A DNA stretch of 24,829 nt from Gemmatimonadales bacterium (lineage in GTDB: Bacteria; Gemmatimonadota; Gemmatimonadetes; Gemmatimonadales; GWC2-71-9), in contig JACKDA010000023.1 in the NCBI GenBank assembly GCA_020633775.1, positions 1 through 24,829 on the forward strand, given 5' to 3'. The notes beneath the pieces were generated by a model. The model was not told the origin of the DNA. It was given only the letters and a program-made list of their open reading frames with translations, and did not search any database. The translations under genes and the position numbers were made by a program. Every line of letters begins with the position of its first letter. Position 1 is the first letter of the stretch. Positions 13,942 through 22,418 of this stretch are shown here, piece by piece.

Positions 13942-14328
13942 ATGCGCAACCTCCTCGGGCCGCTCGGTCTGTCGGCCAGCGGGATGTCGCGGCAGCAGAA
14001 ATTCATCGAGGTGATCACCCGGAACATCGCCAACGCCGACGTGACCCGGACGCCGGACGGTGGTCCCTACCAGCGGCAGGTCGCGGTCGCGTCGTTCGAC
14101 CCCGCGACGGGCCAGCCGTCGATCAACGTCCGGACGGACGCGTCACCGGGGCGGATGGTGTACGACCCGGGGCATCCGGATGCCGATGCCAACGGCTACG
14201 TCGAGTATCCGAATGTCGACCTCGCCAACGAGACGGTGGACCTGATGATCGCGCGCCGGATGCACGACGCGAACGTCAGCGTGTTCCAGGCGGCCAAGGC
14301 GATGCTCCGCCGGGCCCTCGACATCTAG
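13942..14328 (+). CDS. flgC: Flagellar proximal rod protein FlgC
   Basis: Encodes 128 aa from ATG 13942. This start gives the family N-terminus MRNLLGPLGLSASGMSRQQK, matching MSLFxxLDISASG in other FlgC. GTG at 13903 or 13921 are in-frame alternatives that would add 13 or 7 residues, the first overlapping flgB. None has a clear Shine-Dalgarno. The rod motif VITRNIANADVTRTPDGGPY is intact, followed by YQRQ, and GYVEYPNVDLANETVDLMIA near residue 90 leads into the C-terminal helix SVFQAAKAMLRRALDI. FlgC builds the rod with FlgB and FliE. Coupling of flgB, flgC and fliE is standard. Confidence 0.9.
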   Translation: MRNLLGPLGLSASGMSRQQKFIEVITRNIANADVTRTPDGGPYQRQVAVASFDPATGQPSINVRTDASPGRMVYDPGHPDADANGYVEYPNVDLANETVDLMIARRMHDANVSVFQAAKAMLRRALDI

Positions 14329-14340
14329 CCGGGGCCGACG

Positions 14341-14583
14341 ATGACGATTTCCGGCCTGCCGCCGATCGGACCCGCTGCCGGCGCCGCCGCACCGCGCCCG
14401 ATCGATCGCGCCGCCGCACCGGCGACTCCCGGGCGCGAGCCCGGCCTCTGGGCGATGCTCTCGTCCGCCGAGCGGGCGTTCTTCCTCGCGCCGACCGAGC
14501 AGCAGGCGATCGGCTATGGCCCGGGTGGCGCCCGGACCGAGGCGGCTCCCGTCCTCGGCCAGCATCTCGACGTGCGAGGGTGA
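14341..14583 (+). CDS. Unrecognised 80-aa protein between flgC and fliE
   Basis: I do not recognise this family. The frame starts at ATG 14341, 12 nt after the flgC stop, and ends 4 nt before the fliE ATG, filling the gap exactly, which argues for a real gene. The N-terminus is Pro/Ala/Gly-rich and likely disordered (1-32). Residues 35-48 (GLWAMLSSAERAFF) look like a short amphipathic helix with aromatic ends, followed by QQAIGYGPGG and a polar tail. It has no signal peptide or membrane segment. Location suggests a role in rod assembly or export of early substrates, but this is inference. Ribosome binding site is weak (GGGG about 10 nt upstream). Confidence 0.6.
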   Translation: MTISGLPPIGPAAGAAAPRPIDRAAAPATPGREPGLWAMLSSAERAFFLAPTEQQAIGYGPGGARTEAAPVLGQHLDVRG

Positions 14584-14587
14584 TCCG

Positions 14588-14893
14588 ATGACCATGCCGA
14601 TCCGTCCCCCGATGCCCGTCTCGCCGATCGAACGCGGGATGGGCGCTCCCCTCGGCGGCGGTGCCGCCCCCGATGCGCCGTTCGGCGACCTGCTGGTGCG
14701 CGCCCTCGGCGACGTGAACCGGGTGCAGGACGCGAAGGCGGATATCATCGGGGCGTTCCTGCGCGGGGAGAATGTCGAGCTGCACCAGGTGATGGCCGCG
14801 GCCGAGGAGGCGTCGCTCTCGCTCGAGATGCTGGTGGAGACCCGGAACAAGCTGACCGAGGCCTACCGCACCGTCATGAACATCCAGGTCTGA
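14588..14893 (+). CDS. fliE: Hook-basal body complex protein FliE
   Basis: Encodes 101 aa (Salmonella 104) from ATG 14588; an upstream ATG at 14516 would overlap the previous gene deeply. The start is disordered and proline-rich. The FliE pattern then follows: FGDLLVRALGDVNRVQDAKA (36-55), IIGAFLRGENVELHQVMAAA with the G-E-x-V-x-L-H-x-V-M core, then EASLSLEMLVETRNKLTEAY and RTVMNIQV. FliE joins the MS ring to the rod and is an early export substrate. It lies 4 nt after the unknown gene and 4 nt before fliF. Confidence 0.93.
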   Translation: MTMPIRPPMPVSPIERGMGAPLGGGAAPDAPFGDLLVRALGDVNRVQDAKADIIGAFLRGENVELHQVMAAAEEASLSLEMLVETRNKLTEAYRTVMNIQV

Positions 14894-14897
14894 CCCG

Positions 14898-16352
14898 GTG
14901 GCCACGCCCCTCTCCCGCCTGAACGGCAACGGCCGCGCGGTCGCCCTCTCGGTCGCCGCGATCCTGCTCGTCGCCGCGGTCATGCTGGCGCGCGTCGCCA
15001 CCGCGCCGCGCTACGTGCCGCTGTTCCGCGGTCTCGAGCTCAGCGAGTCGGGCAGCATGACGGAGGCCCTCGCGAAGGCGGGCATCGACTACCGACTCGA
15101 CGGCGGCGGTGCCGACATCAGCGTTCCCGAGGCCGATGCCGCGCGGGCGCGCGTGGTGCTGGCGCAGGGCGGGATGCCCGGCAGCGGGCGCCCGGGGCTC
15201 GAGCTGTTCGATCGGCCGTCGTGGGGGATGACCGACTTCACCCAGCACGTGACCTACCGGCGGGCGCTGGAGGGCGAGCTGGCGCGGACGATCGGCAACC
15301 TGCGCGGCGTGGAACGGGCGCAGGTGCACCTCGCGCTGCCGGAGAGCAGCCCGCTGCGCAAGCTCGACCGGCCGGCCGAGGCGGCGGTGGTCGTCGCGCT
15401 CCGCGCCGATGCCACGCTCACCCCGGAACAGGTCCGCGGGATCGCGCAGCTGGTCAGCAGCAGCGTGGAGCAACTCACGCCGGACCATGTCGCGGTGCTC
15501 GACGACAGCGGGCGCCCCCTCGGTGGCGTGCCGGCCCTGGACGACGCGTCGGGCCTCTCGTCGCGCCAGCTCGAGTTGCAGCGCGGCGTGGAGACGCAGT
15601 TGCAGGCCAAGGTGCGCGAGCTGCTCGCGGCCGCCGTCGGACCCGAGGCGGTGCGGGTGCAGGTCGCCGCGCGGCTGAATTTCGACCAGCTCGAGCGGAC
15701 GATCGAGGCCTACGACACGGCGGGTGGCGTGCTCAAGCTGGAGCAGCGGAGCACCGCACAGCCCGACACGATCCAGGGCGGCCCGGCGACGACGGTGCTG
15801 AGCAACGAGTTCCTGAACTCGCGCACGGTGGAGCGGATCATCGGCAGCGTGGGCACGGTCACCCGCCTGACGGTGAGTGCGCTGGTGGACACCCGGGCGC
15901 TCGGGTCCGATGGCACCCTCCAGGATGCCGACCGGGAGCGGCTCGCCGGGGTGATCCGCGACGCGATCGGTTTCGACGAGGCGCGTGGCGACCGGGTCAG
16001 CGTGGTCGCGATCCCGTTCAACGGCGTCGAGGCCGCGACCCCGCTGGTCACCTCGCCGGATGAGCTCGCGGTCACCGAGGGTCCCGGCGCGATCGAGATG
16101 GTGCAGCGGCTCGCGTTCCCGGTGCTCGCCCTGCTCGCCCTGATCCTCGCCGCGGTGATCGGCCTGCGCGCCGCGAAGGGCCTGGGCGGGACGGCGGCGC
16201 GCGCGCTCACCGACGGGGCCGATGGCGACGCCGAGCTGGGCCGCGGCGGTGGGGCCGGGAGCCAGTTCCGCGGCAACGCGCCACCGGATGTCGTCGCCCC
16301 GCCGCAGACGAGTGCCCGGGTCCTCCGATCCTGGATGACTGAGGCGACGTGA
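14898..16352 (+). CDS. fliF: Flagellar MS-ring protein FliF
   Basis: Encodes 484 aa from GTG 14898, shorter than the usual 530-560. First membrane helix about 14-35. The periplasmic ring-building region has YVPLFRGLELSESGSMTEAL (36-56), YRLDGGGADISVPEADAARA, then the RBM3-type part with AEAAVVVALRADATLTPEQV and GIAQLVSSSVEQLTPDHVAV. Second helix about 400-425 (LAFPVLALLALILAAVIGL). The cytoplasmic tail ends VLRSWMTEAT, the FliG-binding end. FliF forms the ring that houses the export gate and carries the C ring. The stop overlaps the fliG start as GTGA. Confidence 0.95.
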   Translation: MATPLSRLNGNGRAVALSVAAILLVAAVMLARVATAPRYVPLFRGLELSESGSMTEALAKAGIDYRLDGGGADISVPEADAARARVVLAQGGMPGSGRPGLELFDRPSWGMTDFTQHVTYRRALEGELARTIGNLRGVERAQVHLALPESSPLRKLDRPAEAAVVVALRADATLTPEQVRGIAQLVSSSVEQLTPDHVAVLDDSGRPLGGVPALDDASGLSSRQLELQRGVETQLQAKVRELLAAAVGPEAVRVQVAARLNFDQLERTIEAYDTAGGVLKLEQRSTAQPDTIQGGPATTVLSNEFLNSRTVERIIGSVGTVTRLTVSALVDTRALGSDGTLQDADRERLAGVIRDAIGFDEARGDRVSVVAIPFNGVEAATPLVTSPDELAVTEGPGAIEMVQRLAFPVLALLALILAAVIGLRAAKGLGGTAARALTDGADGDAELGRGGGAGSQFRGNAPPDVVAPPQTSARVLRSWMTEAT

Positions 16353-17365
16353 GCACGACGACGGACGAGCCGCTCACGGGAGTGCGCAAGGCCGCGATCC
16401 TGTGCATGGCGCTCGGCACGGAGGCGGCCTCGCGGATCCTGCAGCAGCTCTCGCCGGACGAGGTGCAGCGGGTCACCGAGGAGATCGCCCGGATCCCGAC
16501 GGTGGGCCGCGACGTCATCGCCCAGGTGCTCGGCGAGTACCGCGACGCGGTGCGGGCGGCCGGCGAGGTGGCCGATGGCGGCCTCCCCGCGGCCCAGACG
16601 CTGCTCGAGGCGACCCTCGGCCCGGAACGCGCGCGCCACGCCGTCGAGCGGATTGCCACGCCCCCCGCGGAGGGGGGGATGCCCGCGCTGGCGCGGACCT
16701 CGCCCGCGGCCCTGATCGGCATCCTGCGGGGGGAACAACCGCAGACGATCGCGCTGGTCCTCGCCCACGTCGACCCGGCGCTCGCGTCGGGCGTGATCGA
16801 GGCCCTGCCCTCCGAGCTCGCCACCGCCGTGCTCTTCCGGATGGCGCGGATGCAGCCGGTGCTGCCCGAGATCCTCACCCAGGTCGAGCAGGCCCTCGGC
16901 GCCCGCGCCGCGCTGTCGCTCGCGACGCCGAGCGCGACCTCTGGCGGGCCGGCGACGGTCGCCCGCCTCCTCAATCGCGTGCGCGGCGGGCTCGACAAGA
17001 CGCTGCTGGAGGAACTCGCCACCCGCGAGCAGGCGCTCGCCGACGAGGTGCGCGAGCTGATGTTCGTCTTCGAGGACCTGCAGCTGCTCGACGACCGCTC
17101 GATGCAGCGCCTGCTGCGCGACGTCCCGGGCCGCGACCTCGCCCTCGCCCTCAAGGCGGCGAGCGAGCCGCTCAAGGCCCGCGTCTTCAAGAACATGTCC
17201 GAGCGCGCCGTCGAGACGCTGCGCGAGGAGATGGAGATGCTCGGCGCCGTGAAGGTGAAGGACGTCCAGGGTGCCCACGCCGAGATCCTCGCGCTGGCGC
17301 GCGGGCTGCAGGAGGCGGGCGAGATCACGATCGATCGCGGCACGGATGATGACACGATCGCCTGA
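16349..17365 (+). CDS. fliG: Flagellar motor switch protein FliG
   Basis: Encodes 338 aa from GTG 16349. N domain begins TGVRKAAILCMALGTEAASR, middle domain carries GEQPQTIALVLAHVDPALAS (EHPQ motif as EQPQ), and the C-terminal torque domain has LMFVFEDLQLLDDRSMQRLL, then the charged helix RDVPGRDLALALKAASEPLK and VFKNMSERAVETLREEMEML. Charged residues in this domain interact with the stator. FliG binds FliF at one end and FliM at the other, and sets rotation direction. Length matches Salmonella FliG (331). The fliH start lies inside its last codons. Confidence 0.96.
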   Translation: MSTTTDEPLTGVRKAAILCMALGTEAASRILQQLSPDEVQRVTEEIARIPTVGRDVIAQVLGEYRDAVRAAGEVADGGLPAAQTLLEATLGPERARHAVERIATPPAEGGMPALARTSPAALIGILRGEQPQTIALVLAHVDPALASGVIEALPSELATAVLFRMARMQPVLPEILTQVEQALGARAALSLATPSATSGGPATVARLLNRVRGGLDKTLLEELATREQALADEVRELMFVFEDLQLLDDRSMQRLLRDVPGRDLALALKAASEPLKARVFKNMSERAVETLREEMEMLGAVKVKDVQGAHAEILALARGLQEAGEITIDRGTDDDTIA

Positions 17366-17936
17366 CCCGACGCGCCCCGTCACGGCGTGGCAGCCTCCCG
17401 ACCTGCGCACGGTTGCCGCGACAGCGCCACGCGCAAGCGGGCCGACGGCGGAGGAGGCGGCGTACCGACGCGGCTGGGAGGAGGGGCGCGAGGCGCTCCG
17501 GCTCGACGACGAGGCCTCGCTCGCCACCCGGCTCGAGGCGCTCGCGGCCGTCGAGCGCTCGCTCGGCGAGGCCGCCGCGCTGCTGCAGTCCCAGTTCACC
17601 CAGAGCGTGCACGCCCTCGCGATCGGGATCGCCCGCCACGTCGTCGGCGTGGAGTTCGAGGCCGATCCCCAGCTCGTCGCGACGCTGGTGGCCCGCGCAC
17701 TCGCGATGGCACCGCTCGCCGGACCGGTGACGCTGCGGCTGCACCCCGACGACCTTGAGGCGATCCGCGACCTGCCGCTCATCCGCGACGCGCGACCCGG
17801 CACGGTGGAGCTCCGCTGGGCCGCGGATTCGTCGATCATTCGCGGCGGCTGCGTGCTCGAGGGGCCGACGTCGGTCGTGGACGGGCGCATCGACCGGATC
17901 ATGCTCGACATCTACGAGCGGCTCGCCAATGACTGA
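17346..17936 (+). CDS. fliH: Flagellar export ATPase regulator FliH
   Basis: Encodes 196 aa from ATG 17346 (or ATG 17349, the next codon), overlapping fliG by 20 nt. No strong Shine-Dalgarno, consistent with coupling. The centre has the FliH glycine-free coiled coil AYRRGWEEGREALRLDDEAS, then LLQSQFTQSVHALAIGIARH, and the C-terminal domain FEADPQLVATLVARALAMAP followed by VTLRLHPDDLEAIRDLPLI and SSIIRGGCVLEGPTSVVDGR, the conserved F/V-R-G-G-C-x-x-E segment of the FliH/YscL family. FliH dimers bind FliI, hold it inactive and link it to FliN at the C ring. Confidence 0.9.
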   Translation: MMTRSPDPTRPVTAWQPPDLRTVAATAPRASGPTAEEAAYRRGWEEGREALRLDDEASLATRLEALAAVERSLGEAAALLQSQFTQSVHALAIGIARHVVGVEFEADPQLVATLVARALAMAPLAGPVTLRLHPDDLEAIRDLPLIRDARPGTVELRWAADSSIIRGGCVLEGPTSVVDGRIDRIMLDIYERLAND

Positions 17937-19257
17937 GGAACTCCTCGCCCGGGTCCGGACCGCCAAGCGGCTCGCCTCCTACGGGCGGATCACCCGCGTC
18001 ATCGGCCAGGTGGTCGAGTCCTCGGCGATCCCGGTCGCCGTCGGCGAGGTGTGCCGCCTCTCGACCGGGCAGCGCACCGTGCTCGCGATGGTGGCCGGGT
18101 TCCAGGAGCGCGGGGTCATGCTGCTCCCGATCGGGGAACTCGAGGGGATCCAGCCCGGCGCCACCGTCGCCCCGCTCGGGCGGCCGCTGTACGTCGGCGT
18201 CGGCGACGGGCTCGTGGGCCGGGTGCTCGATGGCCTCGGCAACCCGATCGACGGACGCGGGCCGGTCGGACCGGTCACGCTCCGCTCGCTCTACGCCGAC
18301 CCGCCCTCGCCGCTCGACCGCCCGCCGGTGACCTCGCCGTTCACGACCGGCGTCCGCGCGATCGATGGCCTGGAGTCGCTCGGGCGCGGGCAGCGCGTCG
18401 GCATCATGGCCGGGTCCGGGGTCGGCAAGAGCGTCCTGCTCGGGATGATCTCGCGCGGCGCCTCCTCCGACGTCAACGTGATCGCGCTCCTCGGCGAGCG
18501 CGGCCGCGAGGTGCGCGAGTTCATCGAGCGCGACCTGGGGCCCGAGGGGCTCGCCCGCTCGGTCGTGGTGGTGGCGACGTCGGATCAATCGGCGATCGTC
18601 CGCGCGGCCGGCGCCCTCGTTGCGACCACGATCGCCGAGCACTTCCGCGACAGCGGGCGCGACGTCCTGCTCCTCATGGACTCGGTGACCCGCGTGGCGA
18701 TGGCGTGGCGCGAAGTCGGACTTTCGGTTGGCGAGCCGCCCACGACCAAGGGGTATCCCCCCTCCGTCTTCGCCGGCCTGCCCCGGCTCCTCGAGCGCGC
18801 CGGTGCCGCGGCCGTCGGGACGATCACCGGCCTCTACACGGTGCTGGTCGAGGGGGACGACTTCAACGAGCCGATCGCGGATGCCGCGCGGTCGATCCTC
18901 GACGGGCACGTCGTCCTCGCGCGCAGTCTCGCGACGGCGAAGCACTTCCCCGCGATCGACGTGCTCGAGAGCGTCAGCCGCGTGCGCGATGCGGTGATCG
19001 ATCCCGCGCACCGCGACGCCGCCAACGTCCTCGTCCGCCTCGAGGCGGCCTACCGCGCGCACGAGGACCTGATCGCGGTGGGGGCCTACCAGCGCGGCGC
19101 CAACGCGGCGGTCGACACCGCGATCGCGATCCGCCCGGCGCTGCTCGACTTCCTCCGGCAGCGCCCCGACAGTCATGGGACTTTCGCGACGTCGCGCGAG
19201 GCCGTGGTCGAGCTCGCCGCCCGCGCCACCGCGCTCGAGCAGGGCGGCGCCCGATGA
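17929..19257 (+). CDS. fliI: Flagellum-specific export ATPase FliI
   Basis: Encodes 442 aa (Salmonella 456) from ATG 17929, 8 nt into the fliH end. It follows the F1-beta fold: N-terminal barrel (1-90), GRVLDGLGNPIDGRGPVG (97-114), Walker A AGSGVGKS (161-168), GERGREVREF (189-198), Walker B region DVLLLMDSVTRVAMAW (245-260), then GEPPTTKGYPPSVFAGLPRL and YTVLVEGDDFNEPIADAARS, both diagnostic of FliI/YscN ATPases. FliI unfolds and delivers substrate-chaperone complexes to the export gate in the cytoplasm. Stop overlaps fliJ start as ATGA. Confidence 0.97.
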   Translation: MTEELLARVRTAKRLASYGRITRVIGQVVESSAIPVAVGEVCRLSTGQRTVLAMVAGFQERGVMLLPIGELEGIQPGATVAPLGRPLYVGVGDGLVGRVLDGLGNPIDGRGPVGPVTLRSLYADPPSPLDRPPVTSPFTTGVRAIDGLESLGRGQRVGIMAGSGVGKSVLLGMISRGASSDVNVIALLGERGREVREFIERDLGPEGLARSVVVVATSDQSAIVRAAGALVATTIAEHFRDSGRDVLLLMDSVTRVAMAWREVGLSVGEPPTTKGYPPSVFAGLPRLLERAGAAAVGTITGLYTVLVEGDDFNEPIADAARSILDGHVVLARSLATAKHFPAIDVLESVSRVRDAVIDPAHRDAANVLVRLEAAYRAHEDLIAVGAYQRGANAAVDTAIAIRPALLDFLRQRPDSHGTFATSREAVVELAARATALEQGGAR

Positions 19258-19700
19258 CGGGACCGTTCCGCTTCTCGCTGCAGCGCCTGCTGGACCTCCG
19301 GCATGCCGCCGAACGGGCCCAGGCCGCCGCGATGGGACGCGCGGCCGCCGAGGAGGAACGGCTGCGGGTGACGTCGGAAGAGGAGGCGGCGCGGCTCGAG
19401 GCCGTGCAGGACCAGGCCGCCGCGGTGACGCCGCTGCCCGCCGGATTGCGGCACCTGATCGGGCTGTCGACCGAGGCCGCGCGCGCGCGCGCCAGCGAGG
19501 CCGAGGAGGCCCACCGCACCGCGGAGATGGCGCGTCTCGATGAGCAGGACCGCTTCAGTGACGCACGGATGGCGCGTCGCTCCCTCGAGCGGTTGCGGGA
19601 AAAGCGTTCGGCAGAGTGGTCGACCGAGGCCGGTCGACAGGCCCAGGCGGACTCGGATGAGGTCGCCCGGCAGCAGCACACCCGCAAGGAGGACGCATGA
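19254..19700 (+). CDS. fliJ: Flagellar export stalk protein FliJ
   Basis: Encodes 148 aa (Salmonella 147), almost entirely helical. The N-terminus FRFSLQRLLDLRHAAERAQA (5-24) is the FliJ signature (F-x-F-x-L-x-x-x-L-x-x-R). Two long coiled coils follow, rich in Ala, Glu and Arg, joined by a turn near LPAGLRHLIG (63-72). FliJ is the central stalk of the FliI hexamer, like F1 gamma, and contacts FlhA. Overlaps on both sides (ATGA with fliI and with the next gene) place it in the middle of the export operon. Confidence 0.88.
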   Translation: MTGPFRFSLQRLLDLRHAAERAQAAAMGRAAAEEERLRVTSEEEAARLEAVQDQAAAVTPLPAGLRHLIGLSTEAARARASEAEEAHRTAEMARLDEQDRFSDARMARRSLERLREKRSAEWSTEAGRQAQADSDEVARQQHTRKEDA

Positions 19701-20155
19701 AGCTCGTTGTCGTCGGGGCGATCGCCTTCGCCGTCGGCGTGGCCGGGGGCACGGTGATGTCGCCGGCCCGCGCCCCGCTCCCGGTGGACTCCACCGCTGC
19801 CGAGTCGCACGATGCGCCGGAGCACGCGGAGTCGGAGACCGCCCCGGTGCCGCCGCCCACGGCGTCCGAGGAGCACGCCGCCGAGGATCCCTCGCATGCG
19901 CCTGCCGCAGACGCGGCGATGCCTGCCGAGCCGGCGAGCACGGACGCCGCGGCCGAGGCGGCCGCGATGGCGAAGCGGATCGGTGAGTTGCCGCCCGGCG
20001 AGGCCGGCCCGATGCTCGCCCGCCTCGAGGAGTCGGAGGCGCTGGCGGTGCTCAAGCGCCTGTCGATCACCAAGGCCTCGGAAGTGCTGGACGCGATGCC
20101 TCGCGAGCAGGGTGCGCGGTTGAGTCGCCTCCTGCTGCTCGAGGGTTCACCGTGA
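19697..20155 (+). CDS. motE: MotE-like periplasmic chaperone (MgtE N-like domain)
   Basis: Encodes 152 aa. An N-terminal signal anchor (2-20) is followed by a long Ala/Pro/Glu/His linker (about 25-85) and a C-terminal helical domain: MAKRIGELPPGEAGPMLARL, then EALAVLKRLSITKASEVLDA and MPREQGARLSRLLL. This is the MgtE N-terminal-like repeat found in MotE, a periplasmic protein that helps MotC act with stators in Rhizobium. Genes of this type commonly lie between fliJ and fliK, as here. Orientation in the membrane should place the helical domain in the periplasm. The function in this lineage is inferred. Stop overlaps fliK as GTGA. Confidence 0.78.
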   Translation: MKLVVVGAIAFAVGVAGGTVMSPARAPLPVDSTAAESHDAPEHAESETAPVPPPTASEEHAAEDPSHAPAADAAMPAEPASTDAAAEAAAMAKRIGELPPGEAGPMLARLEESEALAVLKRLSITKASEVLDAMPREQGARLSRLLLLEGSP

Positions 20156-21714
20156 TCGAGGGTCTCGGGAGCAGCCTCCTCCCCGGGGTACCGACCGCGG
20201 CACCGGCAGCGACACCCGCGGGCCCCGCCGATGCCGGCGCCGAACCCGGCGTGGCGGCGGAGTTCGCTGCGATCCTCGCCGGATGGTTGTCGGTGGCTCC
20301 TGCCTCGACCGCGCGGGTCGCGACCACGGGCTCGGATGGCGCGACGTCGGCGGAGGTCGCGGGAGCGGACGAGTCCGACGCCGCCGATGAGGGTGAGGTC
20401 GAGGAACAGCTCGAGGGAGATGCCGGCCTCGTCGAGGGTGCCGGGGTTGTGATTGATGCCGGTGCCGAGGAGCGTCGGGTTCGCGCGGTCGCTGGCGGGC
20501 CGGTGCCCGTGGTGGCGATCGAGGGCTCGGCTCCGGACGCAGCCGAGTCCGCTCCGGAACCGGCGTCGTCGCCCGTGGAGTCATCGGCAGGTGAGGACGC
20601 ACCGCGCGATCCGGCGCCCGAGCACGCCCGGCCAACGTTCGCGCTCGCCTCCTCGCTCGGTGCGGCGCTCGCCGCCCGAGCCGAGGCGGTGATGAAGGGG
20701 ATGCTCGGCGAATCCCCACGCGCGGTCCGGATGCAGGCGGAGCCGCGGGCGCGTGAGGGGCTCTTGGCGACGATGGGGAATGCACCGGAGGCGAACGTGC
20801 CGGTGCCTGCGCTCGACCGGGTCGCGGCGGGATCTGCCGAGCCGGTGGAGGCCGCCGCGCTGCGTACGGCGGCCACAGTGGAAGCGGTGCCGTCAGAGGC
20901 GGGGCGACCGGACGAGCCGGTGCTCCAGCGTGCCGTCTCGGCGGTCGTCGAGACGATGTCGCGGTGGGGCGCCGCGCTGGACGCCGCGGAGACCGACGCC
21001 GCGCCGCGTCTCGTGCCCGCGCAGTCGGTGCCGACGGTGGAGCCCGCCGTGGAGGAGAGGCCTTCCGACGCTGGTGCGGGGTCCCGCGGGTCCGGGATCA
21101 CGGTCGAGGGTGAGGATCTTGCGGCCGCGCTCCGCGTCCACATCCATGGTGGGGCCGCCTCGACCCGTGACGACGGTGCCGACGTGCCGGATGACGGCGG
21201 CAAGGGCGGCGGGGGCGATCGGGCGACCCCGGTTGCCGGCTTCACCCTCCTGCGCTCGACCGAGTCGGCCGTGACCCCGATCGGGCCCTCCCGGGCCGGT
21301 GGGGCGACCGCGCCGCCGGAGACGCCAGCATCCGACGCACCACCGCGCATGGTCACGCTGCGCTTTGATGGCCCCGATGGCCTGGAGCAGCGGATTCGCG
21401 TGTCGGTCTTCGGCGAGTCCGTCCGGGCGACAATCCTCACCGATGGTCGCAGTGCGGCGCAGATGGAGCGCGCGTTGCCCGACCTCCACCGCTCGCTCGC
21501 GGAGCACGGCTTCCGCGATGCGCAGGTCGGTATCCGGGTCCTCGGCGCGGAGGCGCCGGTTCACATCGCGTCGCGGCAGGAGGCAGCGGCCTCGGGAGAC
21601 TCCGGGCGGCAGCGTGACGACCAGGCGGCGCCCGATGGGCGCCGACGCGACGCGCCGGGCGAGGACCGCCCGCGCGATCGACGACAGCCCTCGGGCGAGG
21701 AGGCCCACCGATGA
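20152..21714 (+). CDS. fliK: Hook-length control protein FliK
   Basis: Encodes 520 aa from GTG 20152 (Salmonella 405). The first 390 residues are low-complexity and rich in Ala, Glu, Pro and Gly, as expected for the flexible ruler region. The C-terminal Flg_hook domain lies at about 399-467: MVTLRFDGPDGLEQRIRVSV, then VRATILTDGRSAAQMERALP and DLHRSLAEHGFRDAQVGIRV. This domain signals FlhB to switch export from hook to filament substrates. A charged, Arg/Asp-rich tail follows. The position between motE and flgD is standard. The N-terminal region has little sequence constraint, so recognition rests on the C-terminal domain and context. Confidence 0.87.
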   Translation: MIEGLGSSLLPGVPTAAPAATPAGPADAGAEPGVAAEFAAILAGWLSVAPASTARVATTGSDGATSAEVAGADESDAADEGEVEEQLEGDAGLVEGAGVVIDAGAEERRVRAVAGGPVPVVAIEGSAPDAAESAPEPASSPVESSAGEDAPRDPAPEHARPTFALASSLGAALAARAEAVMKGMLGESPRAVRMQAEPRAREGLLATMGNAPEANVPVPALDRVAAGSAEPVEAAALRTAATVEAVPSEAGRPDEPVLQRAVSAVVETMSRWGAALDAAETDAAPRLVPAQSVPTVEPAVEERPSDAGAGSRGSGITVEGEDLAAALRVHIHGGAASTRDDGADVPDDGGKGGGGDRATPVAGFTLLRSTESAVTPIGPSRAGGATAPPETPASDAPPRMVTLRFDGPDGLEQRIRVSVFGESVRATILTDGRSAAQMERALPDLHRSLAEHGFRDAQVGIRVLGAEAPVHIASRQEAAASGDSGRQRDDQAAPDGRRRDAPGEDRPRDRRQPSGEEAHR

Positions 21715-22418
21715 CCACACCACTCGGTCCGACCGTCGGCACCACCGGCGGCAGCACCACCTCGCCGCTGGGTCCCGCACTGGGGAAGGAGGACTTCCTC
21801 AAGTTGCTGGTCACCCAGCTCCAGAACCAGGATCCGCTCAGCCCGATGGACGGCAGCGAATTCGCCGCCCAGCTCGCGCAGTTCTCCACCGTCGAGCAGT
21901 TGATCGAGATCGGCTCGAAGCTCGACGCCCAGGCGGCGAACATCGCCCAGGGTTCGCTCACCACGCAGACGATGCTCGGCGCCTCGCTCATCGGCCGCGA
22001 GGTGATGCTGCGCGGCGCCACCCTCGGCACCGATGGCAGCACTCCACCGCGCATCGCGCTCGACCTCGATGCCGCGGCGGGTCAGGTCATTGTCGAGGTG
22101 CTCGACGCGCAGGGCGGGGTCCTCGCGACCCAGACCTTCGACGATCTCCCGGCGGGCCGTGGGGTGATCGACCTCGACGGCATCTCGCTGCCGGCGGGGC
22201 AGTACAACTACCGCGTGAGTGCGAGCGCCCCGGACGGGACCGCCGTGACCGCGACGGGCTACACCGTTGGACGGGTGCAGGGGATGTCGTTCGTCGGGGG
22301 CGAGGTCGCCCTGCGGATCGACGGCACCCTGGTCCCCATGCTCGACATCCTCGAAGTCCTTTCGGCCGACCCGCCGTCGGGTCAGTCCACTTCCACAGCG
22401 GGGGCACCCACACCATGA
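21711..22418 (+). CDS. flgD: Hook capping protein FlgD
   Basis: Encodes 235 aa (Salmonella 232). After a Thr/Gly-rich export signal region (1-22) comes the FlgD core: LGKEDFLKLLVTQLQNQDPL (24-43) and SPMDGSEFAAQLAQFSTVEQ (44-63). The C-terminal half contains the Tudor/FNIII-like domains with FDDLPAGRGVIDLDGISLPA and GQYNYRVSASAPDG. FlgD caps the growing hook and is removed when the hook reaches length. Overlaps fliK by ATGA and flgE by 4 nt. Confidence 0.95.
   Translation: MTTPLGPTVGTTGGSTTSPLGPALGKEDFLKLLVTQLQNQDPLSPMDGSEFAAQLAQFSTVEQLIEIGSKLDAQAANIAQGSLTTQTMLGASLIGREVMLRGATLGTDGSTPPRIALDLDAAAGQVIVEVLDAQGGVLATQTFDDLPAGRGVIDLDGISLPAGQYNYRVSASAPDGTAVTATGYTVGRVQGMSFVGGEVALRIDGTLVPMLDILEVLSADPPSGQSTSTAGAPTP

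Noticed and set aside
15710..17911. 733-codon minus-strand frame opposite fliF, fliG and fliH
   Set aside because: It spans three well-recognised genes on the plus strand and its translation is Ser/Arg/Ala low complexity.
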